A DNA stretch of 64,000 nucleotides from Heligmosomoides polygyrus polygyrus (taxonomy: Eukaryota > Nematoda > Chromadorea > Rhabditida > Heligmosomidae), in the NCBI GenBank assembly GCA_947396885.1, contig OX377204.1:5394001-5458000 (forward strand), given 5' to 3'. The notes beneath the pieces are model-generated. The model was not told the DNA's origin, searched no databases, and saw only the letters and a list, made by a program, of their open reading frames with translations. Below, in pieces: positions 32,048 to 43,445 of this stretch. The stretch's first letter is position 1. The number at the start of each line of letters is the position of its first letter. The translations under genes were made by a program, and so were the position numbers.

Positions 32048-32087
32048 CGATAGCAGAATAAACCTGGTGAACCTAAAGTTTGGATCA

Positions 32088-32195
32088 AAACAAATGGATG
32101 GTGTAATGGACTAACATCCTGCCCCGATTGCAGAACGTGTGGATTCAAGTCCCGCCTGGTGCTACAGTTTTGATCGCAAGAAAGCATCCTTCTAA
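32088..32195 (+). mobile_element. SINE-B, diverged copy
   Basis: GGTGTAATGGACTAACATCC leads to TGGATTCAAGTCCCGCCTGG and then GTTTTGATCGCAAGAAAGCA. The anticodon-like region differs from the other copies. Confidence 0.55.
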
Positions 32196-32259
32196 AATCC
32201 GTTAATGTTTTGCCTGTTGTTATTTAGATTTTAGTCCCCGGCGGGAATAGCATCCCTAG

Positions 32260-32402
32260 ACAATGGATTGCGACTTAAAGCGTCACCGCAAGTCATTGTA
32301 TAGGCCAAATTCGCATTCAAATCGCCTTCACGACATCCCGTAGAAGTAGAATGCATGGCGCACCCCAAAAGGGATTGAGTAACGCCGTCCTTTATCATTT
32401 AG
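32260..32402 (+). mobile_element. SINE-A, 3' half
   Basis: It starts near GCGTCACCGCAAGTCATTGT and ends CGCCGTCCTTTATCATTT. The head is missing. Confidence 0.75.
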
Positions 32403-32525
32403 ATTGTAATAGATGCTCACTTCTTGAATATTTGTAGTCAAAATTATTATCTAATACAGTGTACTTTCAGACCATATCATTCATATTTGTTGTGGTTAAA
32501 TTAATTAATGGTAATTATTGGTATA

Positions 32526-32815
32526 GGGCGCGTATAGCGCAGCCTGAGGAAGCACCGACTGTCGCGTGCACCCGATACCAGATTCCTGGTTCGGATTTCC
32601 CCTCTCGGTCATTCAGTCATTCCATCTCTCCGGGGTCGGTGATTTAGTATATACATAAAAGAAGGATAGAGCTTCATCGGTAGGTCAGAGGAGGCCATTG
32701 TATAGGCCAAATACGCATTGAAGTCGCCTCCATGACATCCCGTAGAAGTAGAATGCGTGGCGCATCCCAAGAGGGATTGAGTAATGCCGTCCTCTATCCT
32801 TTATCCTTTATATGC
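32526..32815 (+). mobile_element. SINE-A, full length
   Basis: The head is GGGCGCGTATAGCGCAGCCT, box B is GGTTCGGATTTCCC, and the tail is CCTCTATCCTTTATCCTTTA. Its middle is more diverged than its ends. Confidence 0.8.
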
Positions 32816-32829
32816 ATGGTGTAGCAGTA

Positions 32830-33300
32830 GTCCCCGATCTCCGGCGCTCAATGGGCTCTCGATGAAGTGTCCCACTTAGTTACTGCCCAAGTTTTCCTGG
32901 ATGGCTCCTCCGTCTGCTCAAGGGGAAGCCACTTAATCAAGCGAAGAATAGAGTGAGGTGGACGGTGTTTGCTCGTGTTTACCGTACTTGCGCTAACTCA
33001 AGAACTATTGTGGCCTGTAATTAGACTGGCTCCCCGGGAGCGCCTTTCGTCGTCGAGTACTGGTATGGGTCCCTACTCACCGTCGCCTCCCTACCGGGAT
33101 CCCCTTGACGATGTTTGCTAAGGTGTTTCGCGCTCGCGCGTCTCCATCTCGCTCCACGGGGCAACTTTCGGCCCGGGTCATAGGTCAATGACCGTTCCCG
33201 AGCCTCGGTAAGCTCCATCGTGCCGAGTGGAGGAGTTGTGAGCGAGTTGGGCTCGTGAGAGCCTGTCTTTCTGTAGAACGCAGGTGGAAAGTGGAAAAAG
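32830..33300. other. GC-rich unique island
   Basis: This unique stretch has higher GC than its flanks and includes CTGTAATTAGACTGG and CGCTCGCGCG. It has no supported ORF and no repeat match in the window. It may be regulatory DNA or an unrecognised exon. Confidence 0.35.
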
Positions 33301-33384
33301 TAGAATTCGTAGGGTTAGGCGGATGTTTTCCATCCCTTACAAGGTCACGTCTATGACACGATTGAGAAGACATAGTCTACAGCT

Positions 33385-33535
33385 TGAACCAACGTCAAAT
33401 TGAACTCTTATGGAGAAACTTGATGCTTCAAATCAAAGTGAGCATCTTCCATGTCAAAACGATCGTTTTCTCTAAACTAGATGCCCTTCCAGATGATTAG
33501 AATAATGTTTCAACACATTTGTTTAAGCTTGAAAC
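33385..33535. mobile_element. Long-TIR element, left-end fragment
   Basis: CGTCAAATTGAACTCTTATG and the following ATGATTAGAATAATGTTTCA match the left arms of the elements at 35577 and 36778. No right end is present. Confidence 0.45.
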
Positions 33536-33564
33536 GGCTAGTATAGAGGCTATATGTCGCTAAA

Positions 33565-33650
33565 GAATGCTCTGTTGCGTTCAAAACTCTTGCACCAGGT
33601 GGGACGTGAACCCGCACTTGCTGCTTCCCTGGCAGCAGAGGTCTACGCTA
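33565..33650 (-). mobile_element. SINE-B fragment adjoining a mariner
   Basis: The + strand CGTTCAAAACTCTTGCACCA and GTGGGACGTGAACCCGCAC are the complement of the SINE-B 3' part. Mariner coding sequence begins right after it. Confidence 0.5.
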
Positions 33651-33656
33651 CCCAAC

Positions 33657-34080
33657 TGCTGGCCGGCAAGATGCGCAAGGAACAGCCCAGGCTCGACAAA
33701 GTTCGCTTGTTTCACGATAACTCGTGGCCACACATCGCGAAGACGACCTCTCAGAGAATTCTGGTTCTCGGATGGGAACTCCTGCCGCACCCACTGTACA
33801 GTCCAGATCCAGACCCAAGTGACCACCACCTTTTCCGATCACTACAGCATCATCTGGAAGGGAAGCGTTATGAAGATCGTGGCCACCTCGAAAATGACCG
33901 AGCCTTTTCGCCTCCAAGTCGCCGGATTCCTACGCCAGAGGAATTTGAAGTCTTCTGGTACGTTGGTGGAGGGTAGTCGATGTTGATGAAAATTATTTGG
34001 TTGATTAATAAAATTTTGATGAAAATTGGGTTATTTTGAAAAAATTGCATTTCTGCAGATACTTTCTGGGCATCCTAATA
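33657..34080 (+). pseudogene. mariner transposase, C-terminal half with 3' TIR
   Basis: The frame reads VRLFHDNSWPHIAKTTSQR and LPHPLYSPDPDPSDHHLFRS. These are the second and third Asp blocks of mariner DD34D transposases (HDNARPH and YSPDLAPSDYHLF in the family). The end ACTTTCTGGGCATCCTAA at 34061-34078 is a mariner-type TIR followed by TA. The HTH domain and the first catalytic Asp are absent. It lies directly against an inverted N-terminal half. Confidence 0.8.
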
Positions 34081-34550
34081 GCTCTTGGACGATCCCGCGA
34101 ACTGTTTGGGATGGTTCAGCTTCCACCAATTCCTTCAACCCGTCGTCCAAGGTTGCTCTAGGTCGACCGCTACGGGGGTCATCTTCGAGGGTGAAATCTT
34201 CGCTCCGAAATTTACTGAATCACTGTCGCACAGTGCTTTCTCCAACACGTCTAGGCCCCCACACTTGACTGATTTGTCGAGCTGTGTCGGCTGCAGACTT
34301 GAGGTTGACGTCCGAATTTGAGGTTGAATTAAAGTATCGTTCGGAATTGCTCCTTCGACATGATTCAAATAAGCCCCCCAAGAACAGAAATTTAAAACAA
34401 CGTTCTGACTTAGATTATTTATTCAGATAGAGCGAAAAATTCTGTACAGAAAATAGTATTAATGCGCAACGCAAGTTGAATTTTTACTCAATATTAGACG
34501 CATGAAAAATGGTAACACAAAAATCTGAGGACTTTCCGGACAACCTAATA
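34081..34550 (-). pseudogene. mariner transposase, N-terminal half with 5' TIR, inverted
   Basis: Read on the minus strand from TATTAGGTTGTCCGGAAAGT (34531-34550, a classic mariner TIR), it gives SKEQFRT-like sequence. It then gives the DNA-binding region with a RSGRPRATLDDGLKELV-type linker and ends at SQTVRGIVQEL by 34081. Several frameshifts are present. Together with 33657-34080 it covers both ends of a mariner, but the central part is missing and the halves are back to front. Confidence 0.7.
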
Positions 34551-34559
34551 GCAAAATTG

Positions 34560-35570
34560 GGCATTTCATATGCAACGATCTAATAGCGCAAGACAGTGCT
34601 CTAAGAAGCTACAGCACATTCTGCTGTGGCTTTTTAGAGCTCTTGTGCACTCGATGAACTTGCTTAGTCACTTCGAGAAGAAATGTGAGCTATGAGCACG
34701 GCGCATACTGAGAAAGCGTCAAACTTCTTCTATGTTCTTTGCTAACCAGTCTCTTAACTGGAATTTTTATTTGAGGTCGGACACTTCGAACTTGTCGTCG
34801 TCTTCAGGCCGTAAATAAAAATTCCATCTAAAAACATGCTGGTGAAGAACACACAAGATACGTACAACGACAACGCCGAGGTTTCTAAATGGGAGAACTT
34901 GGAATTTATGAAGCGTCTAACCTATAGGCAGTCCGTTTCATTACATTTTACTGAAAATATATTGGAATAATATGCGGCTTCCCTCAACAACCTCACCTCT
35001 CGTCTCCCTGTCCAGCAATTTGTTTTTAGAATTGGCTTTTTTCTCGCAGAGCACCCGCGCGCGACTGGCACTAATTCCCCGCGTTGAGTTTTTCGGCGCT
35101 CTTTTTCTACCGTAGTTCGACGACGGATGACAGCGCTGTTTCCCACGGGACAATACCGTCTCGCGTCGGCGAGAGGGTGGCGCGTCGAGCGGGTAAAAAC
35201 CGGCTCGACGACGACGACGATCGGAAATGCCGGCGCGGCTTAGCCGGCCGGCGACGGAGTCGGTCGCACGCCGGAGGACCAGTTGTCACGTAGACACCGT
35301 GTGCTCGGCTGGAGAGGCGGCGGTCGTGTGGAATTGATATCCTGGGCTCGGAGAGCAAGAGGATCTGAGCTTCGCTTCATCAAGCCGGAAGAGGGCTGTG
35401 GACACTCCAGGGGCTCAGTCTCTTGCATTTGGGAGAACAACTACTGCCACTTGTGCCTCACGAACAGTACTACAATGCCGAGGATTGGAGAGGGAGAGGT
35501 TCTAGCAACTGTTTGTTCCTGCTGCAGGACAAGAGACTCGTTCTTGTCGTCTGTGATAACTTTAGTCACA
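34560..35570. other. Unique stretch with GC-rich island (35080-35500)
   Basis: There is no repeat match. The GC-rich part contains CGACGACGACGACGATCGG and TTAGCCGGCCGGCG. Short ORFs here on both strands are low-complexity Arg/Asp-rich. It may be a promoter region or a conserved noncoding element. Confidence 0.35.
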
Positions 35571-35576
35571 AATGAA

Positions 35577-36668
35577 TATACCATTTTTCACGTCGAATTG
35601 GACACATTTCAAATCAAATTGGACACTCTTCTAAGCTGGCCTATGAACTTTGAAATCAGTTTGAAAGTCTTCCAAATCGAAATGAGCTTACAGGTTGAAC
35701 TACACACTCTCCAATATGGTATGGATGTTTTTTTGCTAAAGAAGAATTTACGATAACTTTTTTTGAGGGCGCGTGTAGCGCAGTCGGAAGAGGCGCTGAC
35801 TGTCGGCTGCACCCGATACCAGGTCCCTGGTTCGGATCTCCCGTCCCGGCCAACCAAGCCTTCCATCCCCCGGGGTCGGTGAATTGGTACCGGACTTGTC
35901 TGGGAAGGATAAAGCGCTGACTTGTTCATCGGCTGGCCACCGCAAATCATTGTATGGCCAAATACGCATTCAAATCGCCTCCACGACCTCCCGTAGAAGT
36001 AGAGCGCGTGGCGCATCCCAAAAGGGATTGAGTAACGCCGTCCTTTATCCTTTATCCTTTAACATTTTTTTGTATTTTCTTTTACTTCAGTTGCCCGAAT
36101 GAGTGTAATAATTTTATACAATTTTTATTTTTAAGAAAAAAATTTGTTTTAAAGCGCAGCAAGGCAGAAATCAGCACAGTGCATTAAAAGACTGAATCGC
36201 GCCATGCACTCGGAAAGCAAATCGCAATGTATGTTTGATTGATAGTGTAAATACTGCTTACATGCAGCGAGAAAGTCATGTGAAACTGCATGGAAACAGA
36301 AGTTCTGCTATCAATCGAGTAAAAATCGCGAACCCTCGGACGGGGCCATGGCATACATAACCTCTGTTTTGGCAACATAAAATAACCGCGTTCTTGCTCT
36401 TCAAAACAAGCTTTAGGTCGTTGTTTTTCCTCGAAAAACAAAATCTATATAAAATTTCGAACTGTGTTCACTTATTGGGTAGGAGAACTGAAAATTAAAA
36501 GAAAGTTATACTAAAATTTTTCTTGAACAAAAAATTATTCTAACATTTTTGGTGAGTTTCTAGTTTAATGTAGTAGAAGCTTATTTTGATTTGGAAGAGT
36601 TGGCTTTGGTCTTAGGTTAACCTAGAAGAGTGTCCAATTTGACGTGAAAAATGTCCAATTGGACTGTA
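35577..36668. mobile_element. Long-TIR element carrying a SINE
   Basis: The left end is ACCATTTTTCACGTCGAATTG. The right end is GTGTCCAATTTGACGTGAAA, complementary with small gaps. A full SINE is inserted at 35767-36062. The interior shares GATTGATAGTGTAAATACTG with the other copies. Confidence 0.7.
35767..36062 (+). mobile_element. SINE-A, full length
   Basis: It runs from GGGCGCGTGTAGCGCAGTCG to CCGTCCTTTATCCTTTATCC and is close to the consensus. It sits inside a long-TIR element, so it is the younger insertion. Confidence 0.9.
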
Positions 36669-36777
36669 GATAGTGAACACCGATTGATACACATTGATTA
36701 TACGACCATGTTTGGGTATTAAAAAAGTTTCGGTGCAGTGTCGCAATATTCATACCTCTAACGGTATCCACACATAT

Positions 36778-37582
36778 GCCATTTTATTCTGGAATTGGAC
36801 GCTTTTCTATGCTAGCTTAAAGACTTTTGAAATCAAAGCAAACTCTTCCGAGTCGAAGTGACCTTCAGGTAGGTTGAACTACACCCTCAACAAGATGGTT
36901 AGAATAGTTTTTGTTCAAGGAACATTTAGAATAACTTTCTTTGAAATTGTTTAGTTCGCCAAACAAGTGTAACGTTTTTGTAAATTTTCATATTCAGATA
37001 AAAATGTTAAATTAATATTTGTCTTGAGGAACAGCAAAGAAGCAAGCATATAGCGCATTAAAGATTAGATCGCGCCATGCACTCAAAAAGTTCACCGCAA
37101 CTTTGATTTGATTGATAGTGTAAAAGCCATTTACATAAGCCATCGAAGTGAGAGTACATAGGTATGTTTTTTGCAATATTGTTTGTTGCAGCGTTGACAG
37201 ATGTGAATCTCTAAATCTCTAAACAGAAATTCTGCTATCAACCGAATAAAAATCGCAACATCTTGGAAAATGGCATGGCACTATAAAATGGCCGCCTACC
37301 TGCTCTATAAAACAAGTTTTAAACCATTATTTTTCCTTAAAAAATAAAACATTTAAACAGTGTGTTCCCTTATTGAATTAAAAACATCAAAGGAAGTTAT
37401 ACCAAATTTTTCCTTGAATAAAGGTTATTCTAACCTTTACGGAGACTCTCTACTTTAATGTAGAAGAAGCTCATTTCTATTTGAAAAAGTTTGCTTTGAT
37501 TTCAGAAGTCTTAAAGCTAGCTTAAAAGAGCGTCCAATCTGATTTGAAAACTGTCCATTTCGACGTGAAAATGATATAAATG
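36778..37582. mobile_element. Long-TIR element, complete
   Basis: The left end is CATTTTATTCTGGAATTGGA, and the right end is GTCCATTTCGACGTGAAAATG. It lies head to tail with the element at 35577 after about 110 bp of spacer. Confidence 0.65.
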
Positions 37583-37654
37583 GCTAGTATTGTTGCGGCA
37601 GTCGATAATATTTCTGACCAATATTGATTGATGAAGAATTTTATTCAATTGTTA

Positions 37655-37840
37655 TGGAGTCATCCCGGATACGGGTGGGTGCTGATCGGTCCCACGAGGT
37701 GTGGATGTTGCGTTCGATCAAACGGCGCCGGTGGTGTAATGGCGTAGAGCATTCCCGCCCGGTCAGAGGGAGGTGCGGGTTCGAGTCCCGGCTGGCGCTA
37801 GAAGTTTTGATCGCAACAAAACATCGTTGTGACATGTTAT
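37655..37840 (+). mobile_element. SINE-B, full length (tRNA-Asp-like)
   Basis: The tRNA-like core GCGCCGGTGGTGTAATGGCG (37725 onward) to GCGGGTTCGAGTCCCGGC has box A and box B. It can fold an acceptor stem (GCGCCGG with CTGGCGC). The anticodon loop reads CCGGTCA with C instead of U33, and its stem has a mismatch, so it is unlikely to be a working tRNA. About 70 bp upstream (ATACGGGTGGGTGCTGATCG) and 40 bp downstream (TTTTGATCGCAACAAAACAT) also match the copy at 62740. Confidence 0.75.
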
Positions 37841-37964
37841 GGAGTCGTTTAAGCTGCCGATACATTTGCCTAATCCTCATCTCAACCTATTAAACGCCGA
37901 AAAATCTGTATTATTAATTAGTATTGATCGACTTGTCTATTAGTATCGACTGATCAGGATATAG

Positions 37965-38213
37965 GTGCGCAGTCGGAGGAGGCGCCGGCTGCCGCGTGCA
38001 CCCGATACCAGGTTCTTGGTTCGGACTTCCCGCCCAGGCCAACCAAGCCTTCCATCCGTCCGAGGCCGGCGAATTGGTATCGGATTTGTCTCGTTCATCG
38101 GCTGGCCAACGCAAGTCATTGTATGGCCAAATACGCATTCAAATTGCCTCCCGTGGAAGTAGAATGCGTGGCGCATCCCACAAGGGATTGAGTAACACCG
38201 TCCTTTATCTTTT
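37965..38213 (+). mobile_element. SINE-A with deletions
   Basis: The head starts at GTGCGCAGTCGGAGGAGGCG and lacks the first bases. A gap removes GGGAAGGATAAAGCGCTGA-type sequence near 38090. Confidence 0.8.
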
Positions 38214-38214
38214 T

Positions 38215-38635
38215 TGTATTTGCTCTGAACAGCAGAATTTCTTTCCTTATTTTATTCAACTTATGTGCTTTATTATTGTGTAGAGTATTTTATATTTTAT
38301 ATAATTCATTCCTTTACATAGCTTTCCCTACTCTTTCTTTATTCTGCTTTTGTCGCTGGTTTACTCTTATCTTCTATTTCTTGTAGTATACATTTATCTT
38401 TTTCTTTTCACTTATTTTATTCTATATGGTATTGCTTTTTACATAGTTTGTTTGAAAAGGGTTTTCTTATTTAGTTTCCTTTTCTTAGTTCTTTTTCTGA
38501 AAAAAAGTTTCTAAAAAATCATGTAATGAGTGTTGTTTAAAAGAAGACATTTTTTAGACATTTTTGACCGATTAGCCATTAGCTTCTCTGTGTAGTCAAT
38601 GTCTAAAGAAAACTATTCTTAACAAACAAGTAAAG
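38215..38635. other. T-rich low-complexity stretch
   Basis: T- and C-rich sequence with no ORF and no clear repeat relation. Confidence 0.4.
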
Positions 38636-38639
38636 TATA

Positions 38640-38932
38640 AAAAAGGATAAAAGGCGGCGTTGCTCAATCCTTTTTGGAATGCGCCACGCATTCTGCTTCT
38701 ACGGGATGTCGTGGAGGCGACTTGAATGCTTATTTGGCCATACAATGACTTGCGGTGGCGAGCCGATGAACATGTCAGCGCTTTATCCTTCCCAGACAGG
38801 TCTGGTACCAATTCACCGACCCCGGATGGATGGAAGGCTTGGTTGGCCTGGGCGGGAAATCCGAACCAGGAACCTGGTATCGGGTGCACGCGACAGCCGG
38901 CACCTCCTCCGACTGCGCTACACGCGCCCAGC
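38640..38932 (-). mobile_element. SINE-A, full length
   Basis: The minus-strand copy ends TCCGACTGCGCTACACGCGC and has the complete body and tail side. Confidence 0.88.
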
Positions 38933-38979
38933 AAAGGCCAACAAAGAGGTGCAACTCTGGCTTGTTAGCCTTCCACCAA

Positions 38980-39540
38980 AGCTACTTGATGGGTTAAAAA
39001 AATCTAGGCGTCCATGGAATGCACGGCGCATCCTTCAGCCTCCAACGGCCATTATCAACTGCGACATCATTCTGGGAAAGGCCTGCTTTCACCCTCCTGA
39101 GCATCTCGATCAATAGCTGTTTCTGAGATGACTCAACTATTACCCAACACCCACCCAGCCGATGGGATCCGTCCGGTCCCATTACCGTAATCGCGTGCGT
39201 GCGCCACGTCCCTGAAACACGGCACGTGGCTAACGATCGGCCATAAATCTGCATGTATTGTCGCTGACGACGTCTTATGTCATCGCCCGTCGTCCGACAC
39301 CGACACAGGCGTGCTGACGCTTCGGTGCAGGAATAAAAGCGAGCCGTGAACTACGGAGACACCTTAATCACCGACGGAAACGACCGTAATGCGCGAATTA
39401 CGGTCGCGCTGTCGCCCTTTAAACTGGCGACAATCGGCTTATTGTAGCCGTTTTAGGGTCATTATCGAGAGAAACGGCTCTGGCACTGGCGGGATTTCCT
39501 TTCAGATGATCGGCTTCCCTTAAGCGATGACGCTATTATG
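38980..39540. other. GC-rich unique island with TATA-like motif
   Basis: This unique stretch includes the E-box ACGGCACGTGGCTAACG, a run of CGTCG motifs, and GGAATAAAAGCGAGCC, which resembles a TATA element. No confident ORF starts downstream. It could be an enhancer or a promoter. Confidence 0.35.
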
Positions 39541-39547
39541 GTTATAG

Positions 39548-39673
39548 GGTACATGTCGCGTAGGTGAGCAGCATTGGTAGGTGGGAGCGCGCCAGCCAAA
39601 AGTGACCAAACAGAGCGGTCTGATTGGTTTAGGCGTTCCCACCTATCAATGCTGCTCACCTACGCGACATATA
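39548..39673. mobile_element. Short hairpin MITE
   Basis: ACATGTCGCGTAGGTGAGCA at the left is inverted as TGCTCACCTACGCGACATAT at the right. The arms run about 38 bp with one or two mismatches around a 48-base loop. No other copy was found in the window. Confidence 0.75.
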
Positions 39674-39825
39674 CCTGTTATAGACAGTTAGTTGTATTCA
39701 GGTGCTTTATTACCGAAAGTTACCGTATCCCTTGGATCGGCTCTCCCATTGATTATAGAGATTGGAACGAACTCTGCAAAGGTCTTCTAGCGGGCCTTAC
39801 AAAATTCGTATAATCCCACTATATA

Positions 39826-40725
39826 TACAATTTTCACGTCGAATTGGGCACTTTTTAAATCAAATTGTACATTTTTCACGTCAAATAGGACACCTACACG
39901 CTATGTAGCTCAAGACTTTTGGATTCAAAATAAACTCGTCCAAATCTAAATGAGCTTCTTCTAAACCAAAGATTCTGCAAAAAGATTAGAATATTTTTAG
40001 GTTCAAGGAAAATTTTAGTACAACTGCTATCTTTGAAGTTTCAATTCACCTTCCCGAAAAGTGAACACATTGTTTGAATTTTTAAAAAATCTTTACTTTT
40101 CGAGGAAAAATGGCAGCTTGAAGCTCGTTTTAAAGTAGCAGCAATTTTTTAAGGCGAAAAGAAGAGATTGCGCCATTAACTCCTTCAAGACGTAGCGATT
40201 TTTATTTGGTTGATAACAGAATTGCTATTTACATGGAGTTTCATACCTGTAAACAATAAAACAAGTACAATGGTAAAGAGCACACATTATTTAACTTGGA
40301 TGCTTCATATAAGCAGCATTTACATTATCAATCAAATAAAGATTGCGACGAGTTTTTCGAATGCATGGCGCAATCTGGTATCTAATGCACTAAATGAAAT
40401 TGCTGCTGCTTCAAATCAGATTTTAGTTTTTTCAGTGCATCAAATGATTGCTGTGTTGTTGCGATTTGAAGCAACATTTAATTTATTATTTTTACTCAAA
40501 ATTTTTTAAAATAAAATTAGAACACTCATTCGGATAGCTGAATTAAATAATTTCGAAAAAAGATATACCAAATTTTCCCTGAACAAAAATTGTTCTAAGC
40601 GTCGTGGAGAGTCTGTAGTCCAGCCTGTAAGAAGCTTATTTTGATTTGGCAGGTGTAGGCGTTTCTTTTCAAAACTCTTGAGCTACCTTAAGGTTAGAAT
40701 GGCGTCCAGTATGAGGTGAAAATTT
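39826..40725. mobile_element. Long-TIR element
   Basis: The left end is ATTTTCACGTCGAATTGGGC, and the right end is GGCGTCCAGTATGAGGTGAA. Internal blocks GTAAGCAGCATTTACATTATC-like and GAATGCATGGCGCAATCTGG match the target of the RTE at 4258. Confidence 0.65.
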
Positions 40726-40729
40726 CTTA

Positions 40730-41165
40730 TCCGTCCTTCTGACTATGGCCGAAGGAACACCTTACATCTCCATCTACGTTGTCGATCCCTGTTCAAGATT
40801 AACGGTTTGAGTTGGGAACCGCATAGGAACATCTAGCGATGGAGGAACTTCGTAAAGAATTAGCGGCATCGTTCGATCGCCCATTATCGATTGATTTTAT
40901 CGATTTTCTCTGATCTTTTCCATTTGGAGTTGGAATCGCGTGCATGAGTTGGGCGGTATACGGGCTTCAGAACAAGCTAAAAGTTTCAACGTGGCCGGCA
41001 TTTATTGACCCATTTTATCGATTCTTATTTGATGTCGGCCTACTGAAGTGGAAAAATTACTTAACGATTATCGATATAGCACCAGCTTCTGTTCAGAGAG
41101 AGTTGAGCGTTTGAGAAGGGTGATGACTGCTGAAAAACGAACAAGCGAACAATAAAGAATACAAA
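40730..41165. other. Unique stretch with ATCGATT motifs
   Basis: CCATTATCGATTGATTTTAT and CATTTTATCGATTC recall the units of the 24736 tandem repeat, and TATCCGTCCTTCTGAC recalls the Helitron 5' region. It may be a decayed relative of that element. Confidence 0.35.
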
Positions 41166-41169
41166 AATA

Positions 41170-41425
41170 TAAATGACGGCGTACTCAACCCCTTTTGGCA
41201 TGCGCCACGCATTCCTTCTACGTGATGTTGTGGGAGCGAGTTGAATGCGTATTTGGCCATACAATGACTTGCGGTGGCCAGCCGATGAACAAGTCAGCGC
41301 TCTATCCTTCCCAGACAATTCTGGTACCAATTCACCGACCCCGAAGGGATGGCAGGCTTGGTTGGCCTGGGCGGGAAATCTGAACCAGGAACCTAGTATC
41401 GGGTGCACATGACCTCTTCCTCCTG
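41170..41425 (-). mobile_element. SINE-A, 5' end lost
   Basis: The minus-strand copy is good from the tail side to GTATCGGGTGCACATGACC. It then diverges, so the first ~35 bases of the head are missing. Confidence 0.8.
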
Positions 41426-41995
41426 CAGCGAACTATATCGAACACAATATGGTTACTTTGAATTTCTGAGCGAAGTCCCGACCAGTGGTTACAGGAATAT
41501 TGATGATTCATCCTAATTTTACCCTTTCATTGCTTTTATCAAAAATTCTTCTGTTATAACCGTTATTACCTGTTCTATAATAGAATTTGTATGCTTTATC
41601 TGATACTCTTTATTCCATCGATAACGTTAGGCTAACTTTTTAAGCCATTAGCTGCGATGGCCTTTGACTTCGGGCCTAATGGCGCACTAGATGGTGATTA
41701 CGCCAGTATATTTGCTCATCAGATTTATACAGTCATGAACCACTTCATGGATGACGGACAGAGATTACCGTAGTCCTTTATCGACCTGAAATTTTCTCTC
41801 TAAATAGCCAACCTTTTATTCAAATAGGCAGGCTTGTACTTGTCCAGCAGACATTTTTGGCTACAGTATAAGTCCTTGAATTTTCAGGCATCATCTGAAC
41901 TTTCTTCAAATTACAGTATGCGGCGTCAAATCTTTCAGATGTTAAGCACCAGTTCCGTTTTACTCGAGCTTTACAAAATTCACTACAAATTTTTA

Positions 41996-42475
41996 TATAG
42001 TTTAAATTAAAACTACTTTTTATTTTGCTTTTGTTGTTTGTGTTTCGTCTAATATTTTCTTATTTTATTATTATTATTTCAACGAAGACTTTTATTCAAT
42101 GTGTTTTGAGTTTTTATGTACTGAAGCGTGGTAGTGCAGTCGATGGTGGTGTCGTCTGATGCGCGAAACAGAATAGAAGTTCTTGGTTCGGATCCCTGTC
42201 AGGGTAACCAAACATTCCGTTTCTTCGTCATCGAGTTGTCTAGGAAGGGCAAAACTACACCCATCTATTGGCTAAGCGCATAAAATCGCTGCATAGGTCG
42301 AAAACACAATCAAATGGTCTCCACGACATCGCGTAGAAGAAGAATGCGTGGCGCATCCCAGGGAAAGATTAACGCAGCACATTATCCCTTTAACATTTAT
42401 AATAATGAAAATCTTGTAAGATTACTTCCATAGGGGTGCAGACATTTTCGAGTTTTTATTCAGTAAAGGATAAAG
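41996..42475. repeat. Inverted segmental duplication, left copy
   Basis: This segment is the reverse complement of 47277-47740. Shared unique blocks include AAAACTACTTTTTATTTTGC, CTTTTATTCAATGTGTTTTG and ATTACTTCCATAGGGGTGCA. It includes the SINE-like unit at 42122-42395. Confidence 0.8.
42122..42395 (+). mobile_element. SINE-A subfamily copy, diverged
   Basis: The head AAGCGTGGTAGTGCAGTCGA, then CTTGGTTCGGATCCCTGTC and the end GAATGCGTGGCGCATCCCAG. Its inverted sister is at 47372-47620. Confidence 0.65.
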
Positions 42476-42772
42476 GCGCCTGTATAGGATAAAGTACGCC
42501 TTTACGTAGTCCCTTTCCCGGATGCGCCACGCATTCTACTTCTACTGGAAGTGGAGGTGGATTGATTGCGTATTTGGCCTCACAATGGCTTGGAGTAGGT
42601 AGATATGAACAAGTTAGCGCTTTACCCTTTCCAAACAAGCTTGGTATCAATTTACCCATTTCGGAGGGATGGAGAGTTGGCTAGCTGGAGGAAAACCCGA
42701 AAAAAGAACTTAGTATCGGGTGCACGCGACAGCAGGCACTTGCTCCAGCTGCGCTGCAGACGACCTGTTAAA
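42468..42772 (-). mobile_element. SINE-A, diverged
   Basis: The minus-strand copy has the tail AAAGGATAAAGGCGCC side and the head end CAGCTGCGCTGCAGACGAC. Box B is changed to TTTTTCGGGTTTTCC. Confidence 0.7.
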
Positions 42773-42975
42773 TAAAATATTCGATAATTCAATATTCAAT
42801 AAAAAACGTAAAAATGTATAAAGTTACACGTCTTATATTATTTTAAGAAGGTTCTTTCGCCACCTATCTCCAGACAAACCTTGTTATAACCTTACACCCC
42901 TGGCTAATTAGTGAGGAGAGAAACGCTAAACATTTTTAGATGTGTGAAGAATACTCATCAAACATAATTTATTAC

Positions 42976-43275
42976 GGGCGCGTGTAGCGCAGTCGGAGGA
43001 GGCGCCGACTGCCGCCTGCACCCGATACCAGGTTCCAGTTTCAGATCTTCTGGCCTGGCCAACCAATCCTTCCATCCCTTCTGAGTCGGAGAATTGGTAC
43101 CGGACTTGTCTGGGAAGGATAGAGCGCTTACTTGTTCATCGGCTGGCCACCGCAAGTCATTTTATGGCCAAATACGCATTCAAGTCGCCTCCACGATATC
43201 CCGTAGAAGTAGAGTGCGTGGCGCATCGCAAAAGGGACTGAATAACGCCGTTCTTTATCCTTTATTCTTTATTTT
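42976..43275 (+). mobile_element. SINE-A, full length
   Basis: It runs from GGGCGCGTGTAGCGCAGTCG to CTTTATCCTTTATTC. Box B is altered to AGTTTCAGATCTTC. Confidence 0.88.
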
Positions 43276-43394
43276 ATGAAATTTTTTAAAAGGTTTAATT
43301 TAATTTTGTGTGCTATAGTTAAAGTTTTATTGAAATCATGTTATTAGTTTTATAAAGACGTCATATATACCAACTCGATTTTAAATTAACATTT

Positions 43395-43445
43395 CAATGC
43401 CTTGTAGAAGTAAAATGCGTGGCGCATTCCAAGCTCGTATTGCTG
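43395..43445 (+). mobile_element. SINE-A, 3' scrap
   Basis: Only TGTAGAAGTAAAATGCGTGG and CGCATTCC remain. Confidence 0.4.

Noticed and set aside
35084..35293. Arg/Asp-rich ORFs here and at 54422-54735, 60102-60324 and 43675-44055
   Set aside because: They are products of CGN and GAC trinucleotide runs in GC-rich islands. ORFs appear on both strands equally.
37725..37800. Functional tRNA gene
   Set aside because: The anticodon loop lacks U33, the anticodon stem has a mismatch, and the same sequence recurs with extended flanks. It is better read as a SINE.
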